In this document: in pieces, positions 1 through 8,357 of the stretch
Numbering within the stretch: the first letter of the stretch is position 1
How the letters are laid out: each line of letters starts with the position of its first letter
Assembly: GCA_949927585.1 (NCBI GenBank)
Contig: CATLFA010000013.1
Location: 1 to 44,680 of the forward strand
Direction of reading: 5' to 3'
Source: an uncultured Clostridiaceae bacterium
Lineage (GTDB): Bacteria > Bacillota > Clostridia > TANB77 > CAG-508
Length of the DNA: 44,680 nt
Translations under genes and position numbers: made by a program
The notes under the pieces: generated by a model
What the model was told of the DNA's origin: nothing
Seen by the model: the letters and a program-made list of their open reading frames with translations, nothing else
The model's database searches: none

Positions 1-47
1 ATTAACGTTATTCCTCCAAATTCTTTGAATTCGTATTTTTCTCTCAT
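1..47 (-). CDS. 5' end of an unidentified gene (partial)
   Basis: Only the first 15 codons are inside the window, reading MREKYEFKEFGGITL. The ATG at 47-45 has a GGAG ribosome binding site 10 bases upstream (complement of 58-61) and a consensus promoter at 89-117, so it is a real, probably well expressed start. The fragment is too short to assign a family. It is transcribed away from the small HTH gene at 165 and shares its intergenic region. Confidence 0.6.
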   Translation of the reverse strand, partial: MREKYEFKEFGGITL

Positions 48-88
48 TTTCTGTATTCTCCTTTGTTCCTTATTATTTTTACAAATTC

Positions 89-117
89 ATTATATTAAAC
101 CTGACATTTAATGTCAA
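89..117 (-). promoter_or_regulatory. Consensus sigma-A promoter of the leftmost gene
   Basis: Read on the minus strand this is TTGACA, 17 bases, TATAAT: a perfect match to both hexamers with ideal spacing. It points at the gene starting at 47. A perfect palindrome (102-116) covers its -35 box, so it is probably repressible. Confidence 0.75.
102..116. promoter_or_regulatory. Palindromic operator candidate over the -35 box
   Basis: TGACATT-T-AATGTCA is a perfect 7+1+7 palindrome overlapping the -35 hexamer of the leftward promoter. The adjacent divergent gene encodes a small HTH protein, the natural candidate to bind it (inference from position only). Confidence 0.5.
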
Positions 118-164
118 TATTTATTTTCTTGTTTTTATGTAATAATATATATGGTGATTATCTA

Positions 165-374
165 ATGATTAAAGAAAAAAGAAAATCAAAGAATTATACT
201 CAAGAAAATATGGCTGAACTATTAAATATAAGTTTGAGGCAATATGTTAGAATAGATAAAGAAGAAGATTTACCTAGAAGAGATGTATTAAAAGATTTAA
301 TTAATATGTTAGATTTATCTGATGAAGAAATTGGTGAGTATATAAGAGGAATTGTTAATAAAAAATATGCTTAA
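165..374 (+). CDS. Small XRE-like helix-turn-helix regulator
   Basis: A 69-residue protein that is essentially one Cro/C1-type HTH domain: residues 1-45 give the pattern KSKNYTQENMAELLNIS...VRIDKEED, where 'TQENMAELLNIS' looks like helices 2-3, followed by an acidic C-terminal helix. I take the ATG at 165, preceded by a GGTGAT-type site, rather than the in-frame upstream ATG at 111, which would add a hydrophobic stretch with no ribosome site. It is divergent from the leftmost gene, whose promoter carries a palindrome, so a local repressor is a reasonable guess. A bidirectional terminator (371-412) follows, shared with valS. Confidence 0.7.
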   Translation: MIKEKRKSKNYTQENMAELLNISLRQYVRIDKEEDLPRRDVLKDLINMLDLSDEEIGEYIRGIVNKKYA

Positions 375-412
375 AAGAGATAATATTTTTTCTAAAATAT
401 TATCTCTTTTAT
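371..412. terminator. Bidirectional terminator between the HTH gene and valS
   Basis: AAAAGAGATAATATTTT and its exact complement flank a 4-base loop, with T-runs on both sides. It sits between convergent genes ending at 374 (+) and 414 (-), so it can serve both. Confidence 0.75.
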
Positions 413-413
413 A

Positions 414-3083
414 TTATTTTATTTTTTCTAATCTTTCTTTAGAATTCTTTAACATTTCCACATATTTTGCAAGTTTTGCTTTTTCTTCTTCTATTTTTTG
501 TGTTGGTGCCTTTGATACAAATCCTGAATTTGAAAGCATTTTTTCACATCTTGTAACTTCTGCTTCTAATTTAGTAATTTCTGATTCTAATCTCTTTTTT
601 TCTTCTTCAATATCTACTAAATCTCCAAAAGGTATTATAGCTTCTATTCCATCTACCATTATACATGAAGTATCTTCTGGTATATCTGTTCTATTTTGTT
701 TTACTTCTATACTATTTGCAAAACCTAATTTTTGTAGCATTACTTTTGATGAATTTATCATTTCTTCAAATTCTGCTGTTACAAATATTAAATTAGATTT
801 TCTAGATGGATGTATATTCATATTTGTACGTAAATTACGTATTCCTACTATTATTTCTTTTAATGCTTCTATTCCTTTTTCTTCTTTTTCAAATGCTAAT
901 TTTTCTTCATATTGTGGCCATTTTGAAATCATTATACTTTCATCTTTACTATATAATTTTTCAAAAATTTCTTCTGTTATAAATGGCATTATTGGGTGTA
1001 ATAATTTTAATGAATTTACTAACACTTTGTTTAATGTCCATAATGCTGCATCTTTATCTTTACTTTCTTCATCATATAATCTAGGTTTTACCATTTCTAT
1101 ATACCAATCGCAAAATTCGTTCCATATAAAGTCATATATTTTACTACAAGCTACACCTAAATCATACTTCTCCAAATTATAACTTATTTCTTTTGCTAGA
1201 TTATTTATTTTTGAAAGTATCCATTTATCTTCATATGCTAAATTAGAAGGTATTTCATCGCTCAGCATAAATGTTTCAAAGTTTGGAGTATTCTCGCCTA
1301 TTTTTGCAAAATTTCCCAATGTAAACTTAGAAGCATTCCATAATTTATTTGCAAAGTTTGATGCTTGTTCTAGTTTTTCTGGCATATATCTTATATCATT
1401 TCCTGCTGATATTCCTAGTATTAGTGAAAACCTTAGTGCATCTGTTCCATACTTATCTATTATTTCTAATGGGTCAATTCCATTACCTAAGCTTTTTGAC
1501 ATTTTTCTTCCTTGGCTATCTCTTACTATTCCATGTATCACAACATCTTTAAATGGTTCTACACCTGTATGTTCAATTCCAGAAAATATCATTCTTGCTA
1601 CCCAGAAAAATATAATGTCGTAGCCTGTTACTAATGTAGACGTTGGATAGAAATATTTAAAATCTTCTGTTTGCTCTGGCCAACCTAGTGTTGAAAATGG
1701 CCATAATGCTGAGCTAAACCAAGTATCTAATGTATCTTCATCTTGGTGTATATGTTCGCTACCACATTTTGTACATTTTTTTGGCTTTTCATGAGCTACC
1801 ATTATTTCTTTACAGTCTTCACAGTAATATGCTGGTATTCTATGTCCCCACCATAATTGTCTTGAAATACACCAATCTTTTACATTATCCATCCATGAAA
1901 AATATGTTTTTTCATATTTTTGTGGTATAAATTTAACTTTACCACTTCTTATTGCTTCATTAGCAGGTTTTGCTAGTGGCTCCATTTTTACGAACCATTG
2001 CTCTGAAATATGTGGCTCTATTGTGCTGTGGCATCTATAACATTTACCTACATTATGAGTATAGTCTTCTATTTTTACTAAGTCTCCATTTTTCTCTAGC
2101 ATTTTAACTATTTCTTCTCTTGCTTCTAATAAGTCCATACCTTGTAATTCAGGTACTAAATTACCCATTTTAAAGTTGTCATCAAACACTTCTATTATTT
2201 CTAAATCATGAGCTAAAGCTGCTGCATAATCGTTAGGGTCGTGTGCTGGAGTTAGTTTAACTGCACCTGTTCCAAATTCCTTTTCAACAAAATGGTCTGC
2301 TATAATTGGAATTTCCTTATTCATAATTGGAAGAATAACAGTTTTTCCAACTAAATCCTTATATCTTTCATCAGAAGGGTGAACAGCAACACCTGTATCT
2401 CCAAGCATAGTTTCTGGTCTAGTAGTTGCAACTATAATATATCTTTCCTCATCTTTTACTTTATAGCGAATATGCCATAAATGTGTAGGTTCTTCTTCAT
2501 ATTCAACTTCTGCATCTGAAATAGAAGTATTACAATTAGGGCACCAGTTTATCATTTTCTTACCTTTATAAATTAAACCTTTTTCATATAGTTTAATAAA
2601 AACATATTCAACAGCCTTAGATAAACCTTCATCCATTGTAAATCTTTCTCTTGACCAATCGCAAGAACAGCCAAGTTTTTTAAGTTGATTTATAATAGTT
2701 CCACCATACTCTTTTTTCCAATCCCAAGCTCTTTCTAAGAAACCTTCTCTACCAATGTCTTCCTTAGTAATACCCGCTTCCTTCATCTTCTCAACAATTT
2801 TAGCCTCAGTAGCAATAGCCGCATGGTCAGTACCAGGAATCCAAAGAGTATTAAACCCTTGCATTCTCTTATATCTAATTAATATATCTTGAATTGTATC
2901 ATCAAGAGCATGCCCCATATGAAGCTTACCCGTAATATTTGGAGGCGGAATAACAATAGTATAAGGTACTTTTTTCCTATCCTCATCTGGTTTAAAGTAA
3001 CCCTTCTCCTCCCAATTTCTATAAATCTCCTCCTCAAAATTCTTAGGCTCATATTTACCCTCTAATTCATGCTTACTACACAT
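414..3083 (-). CDS. valS: Valyl-tRNA synthetase
   Basis: Class I aminoacyl-tRNA synthetase charging tRNA-Val. The HIGH-type signature appears as PPNITGKLHMGHAL near residue 50 and the KMSKS loop as GRKMSKSLGNG near residue 525. The editing domain and a C-terminal coiled arm (last 65 residues, EEEKKRLESEITKLEAEV) are present. The frame stays open to a GTG at 3155, but those extra codons are read from an inverted-repeat element. The ATG at 3083 has GGAAGG at good spacing and gives about 889 residues, normal for ValS. Expression should be controlled by the T-box leader upstream. Confidence 0.96.
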   Translation of the reverse strand: MCSKHELEGKYEPKNFEEEIYRNWEEKGYFKPDEDRKKVPYTIVIPPPNITGKLHMGHALDDTIQDILIRYKRMQGFNTLWIPGTDHAAIATEAKIVEKMKEAGITKEDIGREGFLERAWDWKKEYGGTIINQLKKLGCSCDWSRERFTMDEGLSKAVEYVFIKLYEKGLIYKGKKMINWCPNCNTSISDAEVEYEEEPTHLWHIRYKVKDEERYIIVATTRPETMLGDTGVAVHPSDERYKDLVGKTVILPIMNKEIPIIADHFVEKEFGTGAVKLTPAHDPNDYAAALAHDLEIIEVFDDNFKMGNLVPELQGMDLLEAREEIVKMLEKNGDLVKIEDYTHNVGKCYRCHSTIEPHISEQWFVKMEPLAKPANEAIRSGKVKFIPQKYEKTYFSWMDNVKDWCISRQLWWGHRIPAYYCEDCKEIMVAHEKPKKCTKCGSEHIHQDEDTLDTWFSSALWPFSTLGWPEQTEDFKYFYPTSTLVTGYDIIFFWVARMIFSGIEHTGVEPFKDVVIHGIVRDSQGRKMSKSLGNGIDPLEIIDKYGTDALRFSLILGISAGNDIRYMPEKLEQASNFANKLWNASKFTLGNFAKIGENTPNFETFMLSDEIPSNLAYEDKWILSKINNLAKEISYNLEKYDLGVACSKIYDFIWNEFCDWYIEMVKPRLYDEESKDKDAALWTLNKVLVNSLKLLHPIMPFITEEIFEKLYSKDESIMISKWPQYEEKLAFEKEEKGIEALKEIIVGIRNLRTNMNIHPSRKSNLIFVTAEFEEMINSSKVMLQKLGFANSIEVKQNRTDIPEDTSCIMVDGIEAIIPFGDLVDIEEEKKRLESEITKLEAEVTRCEKMLSNSGFVSKAPTQKIEEEKAKLAKYVEMLKNSKERLEKIK

Positions 3084-3105
3084 ACATTTATCCTTCCTTT
3101 CTTTT

Positions 3106-3381
3106 TGAGTCAAAAGGGACGGCCTTTTTTGGCTCACTTTTGCCAAAAGGGACACCCCTTTAACTTTTTATTTTCATTTTTCAAATTTTATTATATTTAT
3201 TTTACATAGCTTAGTACATATACATTATATAGATTTTTTATAATTATTCTTTCATCATATTAGCTTATAAAATACTTATTCATATATTTTTTTGTTTTAA
3301 AAAACCTTATTTAGATATATTTTTCATAGGGTTGTCCCTTTTGGCTTATTTGAGTCAAAAAAGGCCGTCCCTTTTGACTCA
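3106..3381. mobile_element. MITE-like element with 53-bp inverted repeats in the valS leader
   Basis: Arms at 3106-3158 and 3329-3381 are inverted copies of each other. From the outer ends the first 26 bases, beginning TGAGTCAAAAGGGACGGCC, are identical and most of the rest match; each arm carries two AAAAGGGAC modules. The AT-rich 170-bp centre has no coding potential. The element lies between the T-box terminator (3402-3429) and the valS ribosome site, so it is transcribed as part of the valS leader. No clear target-site duplication is visible. It could be a non-autonomous transposon or a REP-type palindrome (inference). Confidence 0.65.
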
Positions 3382-3401
3382 CTTTTTGTTTAACAGAATT
3401 C

Positions 3402-3429
3402 AAAAAACTCGCCCTTGTATAAGGGCGAG
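3402..3429 (-). terminator. T-box attenuator terminator
   Basis: On the minus strand CTCGCCCTT-loop-AAGGGCGAG is followed directly by TTTTTT. It lies just after the conserved T-box sequence and is the regulated terminator of the valS leader. Confidence 0.9.
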
Positions 3430-3672
3430 AATGTTTTTCTCACGGTACCACCTTAATTTACAAGCTTTTTTTCTTTTTTGTTGTTTTTTGTGCTTGTAAT
3501 CTTAATTAGCTTTTAACGCATGCTTATGCGAGAATAGTTACTTTTTTTGTTTTCTCTATTCCAACTCCAAAGCTACCTTCAGTTTTCTTTTCTATAAGAA
3601 GCTCTCAGCGTATTCACTTCTTTTCTCTTTTCTAGTTAGTTTAAACTTACTCCTCTTTTTCTTTGTTTTTGT
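3402..3672 (-). ncRNA. T-box leader RNA of valS
   Basis: The minus strand shows the diagnostic T-box AAGGTGGTACCGTGAG (complement of about 3439-3454) just before the terminator. Upstream are stem I features: AGAGGAGTA near 3660, a GCTGAGAG bulge near 3608, and the 3' side containing GAAGGTAGC and GGAGTTGG near 3580-3560. Uncharged tRNA-Val should stabilise the antiterminator and allow valS transcription. The GTA in GAAGGTAGC is a possible Val specifier, but I could not fold stem I well enough to be sure. The inverted-repeat element sits between this leader and valS. Confidence 0.88.
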
Positions 3673-3685
3673 TTCTATGTTATAT

Positions 3686-3714
3686 ATATTAACATATTTT
3701 TTTATTTTATGCAA
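3686..3714 (-). promoter_or_regulatory. Promoter of the valS T-box transcript
   Basis: Minus strand TTGCAT, 17 bases, TAATAT, placed immediately upstream of the T-box leader. Good match and spacing for a housekeeping promoter. Confidence 0.6.
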
Positions 3715-3728
3715 CTGTATATTCTTAA

Positions 3729-4322
3729 TTATTTTGTAAGTTCTATTATTTTTTCCATTATTTCATCTGTTATTTTATCAAGAGCATCTTTATCGTTCTT
3801 GTCATATTTGCTAAAGTCTAGTGGTTTTCCATAACGTATTGTTACTTTGTCGAATTTTCCTGTTCCTCCTGATATTCCACATGGCATTACTTTTGCTCCT
3901 GAACGCATTGCAAAAAACGCTGCTCCATCTTTTGCTTTTTCTCCTTTTTCTAAGCCGTTTCTTGTTCCTTCTGGGAATAGTGCTACACATTCTCCGTTTT
4001 TTAGTGCTTTTAAAGCTGTTTTTATTGCGGTTATGTCTTTTGAGTCTCTATTTACATATATTCCATCAAATACTACTCCTAAAAATGCGAAAAATGGATT
4101 CTTTTTTAATTCTATTTTTGCCATAAATCGTACATGCCTTTTGGCTGTTACTACTATTAGTGGTGGGTCTAAATATGTTCTGTGGTTTCCACAATATATT
4201 AGTGGCTCATCTAATGGTATGTTTTCTTGCCCTTCTATTTTTACTCTATGTACTATTTTGCAATATGCATATATTGCTCCTCTTACAATTTTTCTTGCTA
4301 TTTCTTTTAAAAACTTTTTCAT
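3729..4322 (-). CDS. plsC: 1-acyl-sn-glycerol-3-phosphate acyltransferase
   Basis: 197-residue PlsC-family enzyme that acylates lysophosphatidic acid to phosphatidic acid at the membrane. The acyltransferase block I appears as CGNHRTYLDPPLI (NHx4D, about residues 45-57) and block III as FPEGTRNGLEKG near 117, followed by the usual small-residue stretch. A basic and aromatic N-terminus probably contacts the membrane. It lies 13 bases downstream of a Nudix gene and in the same direction as cmk, a grouping common in Firmicutes. Start chosen by GGAG before ATG. Confidence 0.9.
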   Translation of the reverse strand: MKKFLKEIARKIVRGAIYAYCKIVHRVKIEGQENIPLDEPLIYCGNHRTYLDPPLIVVTAKRHVRFMAKIELKKNPFFAFLGVVFDGIYVNRDSKDITAIKTALKALKNGECVALFPEGTRNGLEKGEKAKDGAAFFAMRSGAKVMPCGISGGTGKFDKVTIRYGKPLDFSKYDKNDKDALDKITDEIMEKIIELTK

Positions 4323-4335
4323 TGCTTTTCTCCTA

Positions 4336-4863
4336 TTATTTTAGATGTTTTATGATTTCTTTGTATAATTCTGTCCTATTCATTATATTTTTACTTTCTA
4401 ATATCTCATTAAATTCTTTTAGATTGCATAATTTTACTTGTTCAACTTCACTTTCTTGTATTTTTATGTTTGAAATATCTATTTTCTCTTTTTCTATTAT
4501 ATAGCAATCATAAATTTGTCTATCCTTGTAATTTTCTTCTACTCTTACATTTTCTTTATATGTGATTACATATTTTAGTTCTTCTTCTTTTACATCTATG
4601 CCTATTTCTTCCATTGTTTCTCTTACTGCTGCTTCTATAGAAGTCTGACCACTAGATACATGACCTGCTGCTGATACATCCCATTTAAGTGGATTTTTAA
4701 TTCTATTTTTTGACCTTTGTTGCATTAATATATTTCCATTCTTATCAATTACTGCAACAACTACTATTCTGTGCCATAGTCCTTGCTCATGTATTTGTTT
4801 CCTTGTTAAGATTTTTCCTGTTTTATTTCCATTTTCATCTAACACATCTATTAATTCTTCCAT
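4336..4863 (-). CDS. Nudix hydrolase, IPP-isomerase-like subfamily
   Basis: 175 residues with a Nudix fold. The N-terminus (MEELIDVLDENG, then HEQGLWHRIVVVAVI) resembles the YfcD/isopentenyl-diphosphate isomerase-like group. The Nudix box is GHVSSGQTSIEAAVRETMEE, with Gln where the first conserved Glu is usual; the REx2EE metal ligands are intact. Substrate unknown; this group hydrolyses nucleoside diphosphate-linked compounds. It is preceded by a strong GGAGG site and followed after 13 bases by plsC, so the two are probably cotranscribed. Confidence 0.8.
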   Translation of the reverse strand: MEELIDVLDENGNKTGKILTRKQIHEQGLWHRIVVVAVIDKNGNILMQQRSKNRIKNPLKWDVSAAGHVSSGQTSIEAAVRETMEEIGIDVKEEELKYVITYKENVRVEENYKDRQIYDCYIIEKEKIDISNIKIQESEVEQVKLCNLKEFNEILESKNIMNRTELYKEIIKHLK

Positions 4864-5000
4864 TTAAAACCTCCAATTTATATTTCTTAATAAGTAAAAA
4901 TTATTATAGTATATTAAAATTAAAATAGTCGCACACGATTTCATATATAGTAATCTTATGTGTTTGTATATATTAAAATAAAAATTAAAGGCTGAGACTC

Positions 5001-5675
5001 CTACAATTTATTTTTAATATCTTTTATTATATTTAATATTTTATCTTTTACTTCTTCTATACTAAGCCCTGTTGTATCTAAATATATGGCATCTTCTGCT
5101 ATTTTTAGGGCTCCTACTTCTTTTTCTTTGTCGTTTTTATCTCTTGCTTGTATGTTTTTAAGCACTTCTTCATATGTCATTTGTATTCCTTTTTCTTGCA
5201 TTTCTTTATATCTTCTCTGTGCTCGCACTCTTTCGTCTGCATCCATATATATTTTTACATTAGCTTCTGGGAATACTACTGTTGTTATATCTCTTCCTTC
5301 TATTATAACATCTTTTCCTTGTGCTAGTTTTCTTTGTACTTCTACCATTTTATAACGTACTTCTTTTATTGAAGAAACTTGTGAGACTATTTGTGAGACT
5401 TCTTTGCTTCTTATTTGTTTGCTTACGTCTTCTCCATTTAGAAATACTTTTTGCTCTCCACCTTCGTTTTTCATGTCTATTTCTATGTTTTCTAATGATG
5501 CTATTATTTTTTCTTGCTCTTCTAATTTTATATTATTTCTTATTGCATTTAATGCTACACATCTGTATGTTGCCCCTGTGTCTATATTTACTAAACCTAG
5601 TTCTTTTGATATTAGGCTTGTTATTGTTCCTTTTCCAGTTCCTGCTGGTCCGTCTATTGCTACTATGAATGACAT
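5001..5675 (-). CDS. cmk: Cytidylate kinase
   Basis: 224-residue (d)CMP kinase. P-loop GPAGTGKGT at residues 9-17, DTGATYR substrate motif near 32-38, and IEGRDITTVVFP followed by the DADERVRAQRRYKE lid. It phosphorylates CMP and dCMP in pyrimidine salvage. Length is normal and GGAG precedes the ATG. It lies in the direction of the Nudix and plsC genes with a 137-bp gap downstream in which I see no gene. Confidence 0.95.
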   Translation of the reverse strand: MSFIVAIDGPAGTGKGTITSLISKELGLVNIDTGATYRCVALNAIRNNIKLEEQEKIIASLENIEIDMKNEGGEQKVFLNGEDVSKQIRSKEVSQIVSQVSSIKEVRYKMVEVQRKLAQGKDVIIEGRDITTVVFPEANVKIYMDADERVRAQRRYKEMQEKGIQMTYEEVLKNIQARDKNDKEKEVGALKIAEDAIYLDTTGLSIEEVKDKILNIIKDIKNKL

Positions 5676-5787
5676 GTTTTTTCTCCTTTTTTATTTTTTG
5701 TTTTATTTCTTTGGTAATTTCTTTGAAGGGCTAGGGATTAATAATCGCCTCTACTCCACTCTATATTTTTATTTTCGATTTGTTTCC

Positions 5788-5882
5788 GCATTGGGGACAG
5801 TTCCTAATCTAGCCAGATTATTTTGGTATTCGACTTTAAGTTCTTTTCTATCTTGTTTCCGATTACAAACCGTCCCCAATGC
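5788..5882. repeat. 95-bp MITE-like repeat, copy 1
   Basis: The ends are imperfect inverted repeats: GCATTGGGGACAGTTCCTAATC at the left and the complement of GCATTGGGGACGGTTTGTAATC at the right. The interior contains CAGATTATTTT and TTCTATCTTGTTT. A diverged copy lies at 32534-32629. It occupies the gap between cmk and the upstream gene; a 73-codon minus ORF across it is not a gene. Confidence 0.6.
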
Positions 5883-5905
5883 TACCAATGCTACCGTTTC
5901 CAATG

Positions 5906-6722
5906 TTAGTTTCTTATTTCTATTGATTTCGCTATTACTGTTATTTTTTGTACATTCATTGTTGTTAGTTTTTCTATTTCTTTTATGCATTTTGCTTTAA
6001 ATTCTTTTAACTCTTTTATTACGTTTAGTCCATAATATACTGAGACTTCCATATATATGTGTGGTCCCTCTCCGTAAGTTTTCTACTCTTGTTCTTATTA
6101 TTTTTGCAATTCCTTCTTCTTTTCTGGCTAGGTATTCCACAATTTGTCTAAATACTGTGTCTGATATTGTGAAGTTTCCTAAGTAGCTGAAGGTTGGTCT
6201 TATTATTGATTTTTCTGATATGTAAGGTTTATTATCTCCTCTTGATTTGAATATTTGTAAAGGGTCTAGTATGTAACCTGAGAAGTCTTTTTTTATTTCA
6301 AATGTTGGAACTGGTATTACGTGTTTTCCTTGTGTTACTCTTATATTTTTTGCTGTTTTCATTTCTTCTTCTGTTGCTACTTCGTTTATATATATTGTTT
6401 TCTCTATTGGTGGAAGTTCTAAGTTTTTTGCAATCTTTTCTACCATTCCATCTGATGTCCCTAGTATTAAAATGGATTGTGGTTTATACTTTTTTAAGGC
6501 TTTTATCATGTCTTTTCTTTCTTTTTCATCAATAAAAATTGCATGTTTTACTGTTTCTATTTTTGTTGGTGCTTTTTTTGCTGATTCTCCTGCTACTACT
6601 TCATTTTCGTTTACTAGAAGTCCATCATCTATTATATATGATATATTATTTTCTCCTGCTACCATTTGTGCTCTATAACTTTTACCTGTACCTGATGGCC
6701 CAACAAATGCGTATACTCTCAT
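5906..6722 (-). CDS. P-loop ATPase with C-terminal Asp23-like domain, frameshifted
   Basis: Residues 1-30 carry a Walker A motif (VGPSGTGKSYRAQM) followed by a short ATPase domain with the conserved run HVIPVPTFEIKKDFSGY near residue 135. The C-terminal part (SYLGNFTISDTVFRQIVEYLA) resembles Asp23/Gls24 domains. The open frame stops at 5997 with an unrelated basic tail. In the next frame the sequence continues as GPHIYMEVSVYYGLNVIKEL and ends at MNVQKITVIAKSIEIRN, stop 5906. Deleting one A within 6068-6074 restores a continuous protein of about 271 residues. Either the gene is broken or the base is an assembly error. The family is conserved in Clostridia but its function is unknown to me. Confidence 0.75.
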
Positions 6723-6786
6723 TTTTTTCTCCCTTCAAAATTCGAATATTTTTATACTTTTCAATATTCATTATAATCATTTTCTT

Positions 6787-6834
6787 GGGCATAATTCGGT
6801 AAATTCTTTTAGGTATTCCTTACCGATTACCCCC
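6787..6834. repeat. Short inverted repeat, GGGCATAATT family copy 1
   Basis: GGGCATAATTCGGTAA pairs imperfectly with TTACCGATTACCCCC after a loop containing GGTATTCC. A relative lies at 20110-20149 with the same arms and the same GGTATTCCTTACCGATTA core. It lies downstream of the glycosyltransferase gene ending at 6846, so it may double as a terminator. Confidence 0.5.
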
Positions 6835-6845
6835 TACATTTCTAA

Positions 6846-8336
6846 TTAATCCTTTTCCATTAGCGTAACTTTATATTTCATATTATGATATTTTTGTTCA
6901 TATGAATTTGTTTGTATTATTTCTATATTTTCTAATTCTTTACTAACATCTTCTATAAATTGATTATTTGTATATATTATCCATATTCTTCCTTGGTAAT
7001 TTTTTAATTTTTCTAAGTTGCTTTCTGTACTAAAGTTATTTCCATATGCTTCATAAGCTTCTACTCCGCTCCAATTTTGTTTATTCCAGAAGTATGCTTT
7101 GTTGTTTGGAAAATTAACGTCTACAACAAAACTGCTTGTATCATTCTCGTGTAGTATAATATCATTTTCTTGTATGTTTTCACCTATATATTTTATTCCT
7201 TTGCTATTATTTTCATCATAGTTTACTTTTGATAATTCTAATTGTACAAATATAGATAACACTAATGATATTAGAAGTATTAATGTTGTTATATATTTAT
7301 TTCCTTTTTTAACCATTGTGTAGCTTATAAAGAATATAAATAGTCCTGTAACACATAGCATATACCTAGCATATACTATTGTTTTCTTCATTAATATTGA
7401 TGCTATTGTTACTGCTATTACTAATAATATCCATACTAGTATTGAAAATAGTTCTGGTTTTTCTTTTTGCTTATTTCTTATTTGTGCACATATCATATAT
7501 ATGCATATCAATATTCCAAATACTCCTGCTACTATAATGTTTAAGTATATTTCGTCTCCTAAGTTTCCTGTAAATTGAAAGTTAAAAAATTCTATTACTG
7601 ATTTAGGAAAGCTAAATACTATCCAAAAACCTGATGATACATGTTTTATTTGTGCTAATAGAGCAATTACCCATGGTATATATAAAATAATTTGTGCTAC
7701 TGCTGATATAAAAAATATTTTTAAATTATATGTAAATTTCTTTTCTATTATTGATTCTTTTATAAAATATATAAATAATATTATATTTATTATGCCTGCT
7801 GTAACTAATGCATAATAGTGCGTATATGCAGATAGTAAACTAAATATTGCAAATAATACCCAGTTTTTTATATTTTTTTCATTTTTATTTTTATATATTC
7901 TATATGCATATATTGCCATTAATGTAACTAATAGCATTGCTAATGTATACATTCTTACTTCACCAGCATATACAATGTTTACTGGCAAGAAAAATGCTAA
8001 AAATGAAAATATTATTCCAACATCTTTTCCAAAGTCTTTTCTTATATGTGTAAAACCTAATATTCCTATTATTGATGCACATATCCATGAAAATATCCTA
8101 TATGCAATAATGTTATTTCCACAAATGAAATTTATTATATGTAATATGAAATAATATAGTATTGGATGAACATCTTTAGAGCCTATTTGCCATATTTCTA
8201 GAAAATTATGATTTGCTAGTCCTACTGAGTAACTTTCATCAAACCATAAATTAGTATGAAATATTGATAGCATTATAAATATCATTCCTATTATTATTAT
8301 CATGATATGTAATATATCTTTTTTATCTAATTTCAT
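6846..8336 (-). CDS. GT39-like membrane glycosyltransferase (GT-C fold)
   Basis: 496 residues with about ten hydrophobic membrane segments. The first loop has the acidic catalytic-type motif NLWFDESYS (residues 29-37), followed by KDVHPILYY and AGEVRMYTLAM, typical of polyprenyl-phosphate sugar-dependent GT-C enzymes annotated as glycosyltransferase family 39. It ends in an extracellular domain of about 110 residues. It probably transfers a sugar from a lipid carrier outside the membrane; acceptor unknown. The start has an AGGTGTGAG site. A structured leader (8358-8460) and a promoter (8490-8518) lie immediately upstream, and a second glycosyltransferase gene is its upstream neighbour behind a palindromic terminator. 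Confidence 0.85.
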   Translation of the reverse strand: MKLDKKDILHIMIIIIGMIFIMLSIFHTNLWFDESYSVGLANHNFLEIWQIGSKDVHPILYYFILHIINFICGNNIIAYRIFSWICASIIGILGFTHIRKDFGKDVGIIFSFLAFFLPVNIVYAGEVRMYTLAMLLVTLMAIYAYRIYKNKNEKNIKNWVLFAIFSLLSAYTHYYALVTAGIINIILFIYFIKESIIEKKFTYNLKIFFISAVAQIILYIPWVIALLAQIKHVSSGFWIVFSFPKSVIEFFNFQFTGNLGDEIYLNIIVAGVFGILICIYMICAQIRNKQKEKPELFSILVWILLVIAVTIASILMKKTIVYARYMLCVTGLFIFFISYTMVKKGNKYITTLILLISLVLSIFVQLELSKVNYDENNSKGIKYIGENIQENDIILHENDTSSFVVDVNFPNNKAYFWNKQNWSGVEAYEAYGNNFSTESNLEKLKNYQGRIWIIYTNNQFIEDVSKELENIEIIQTNSYEQKYHNMKYKVTLMEKD

Positions 8337-8357
8337 TTTCTCACACCTTTTTTTATA

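Noticed and set aside
352..1182. Long plus-strand ORF opposite valS, and many similar Leu/Ser/Phe-rich ORFs opposite other genes
   Set aside because: They are antisense shadows of AT-rich coding sequence, lack ribosome sites and have no recognisable domains.
3084..3155. N-terminal extension of valS from a GTG at 3155
   Set aside because: The extra codons are read from the inverted-repeat arm; the ATG at 3083 has a proper ribosome site and gives the normal length.
5769..5990. 73-codon minus-strand ORF (MHKRNRKTNNNE...)
   Set aside because: It runs through the MITE-like repeat and the out-of-frame end of the Asp23-like gene; its composition and context show it is not a gene.
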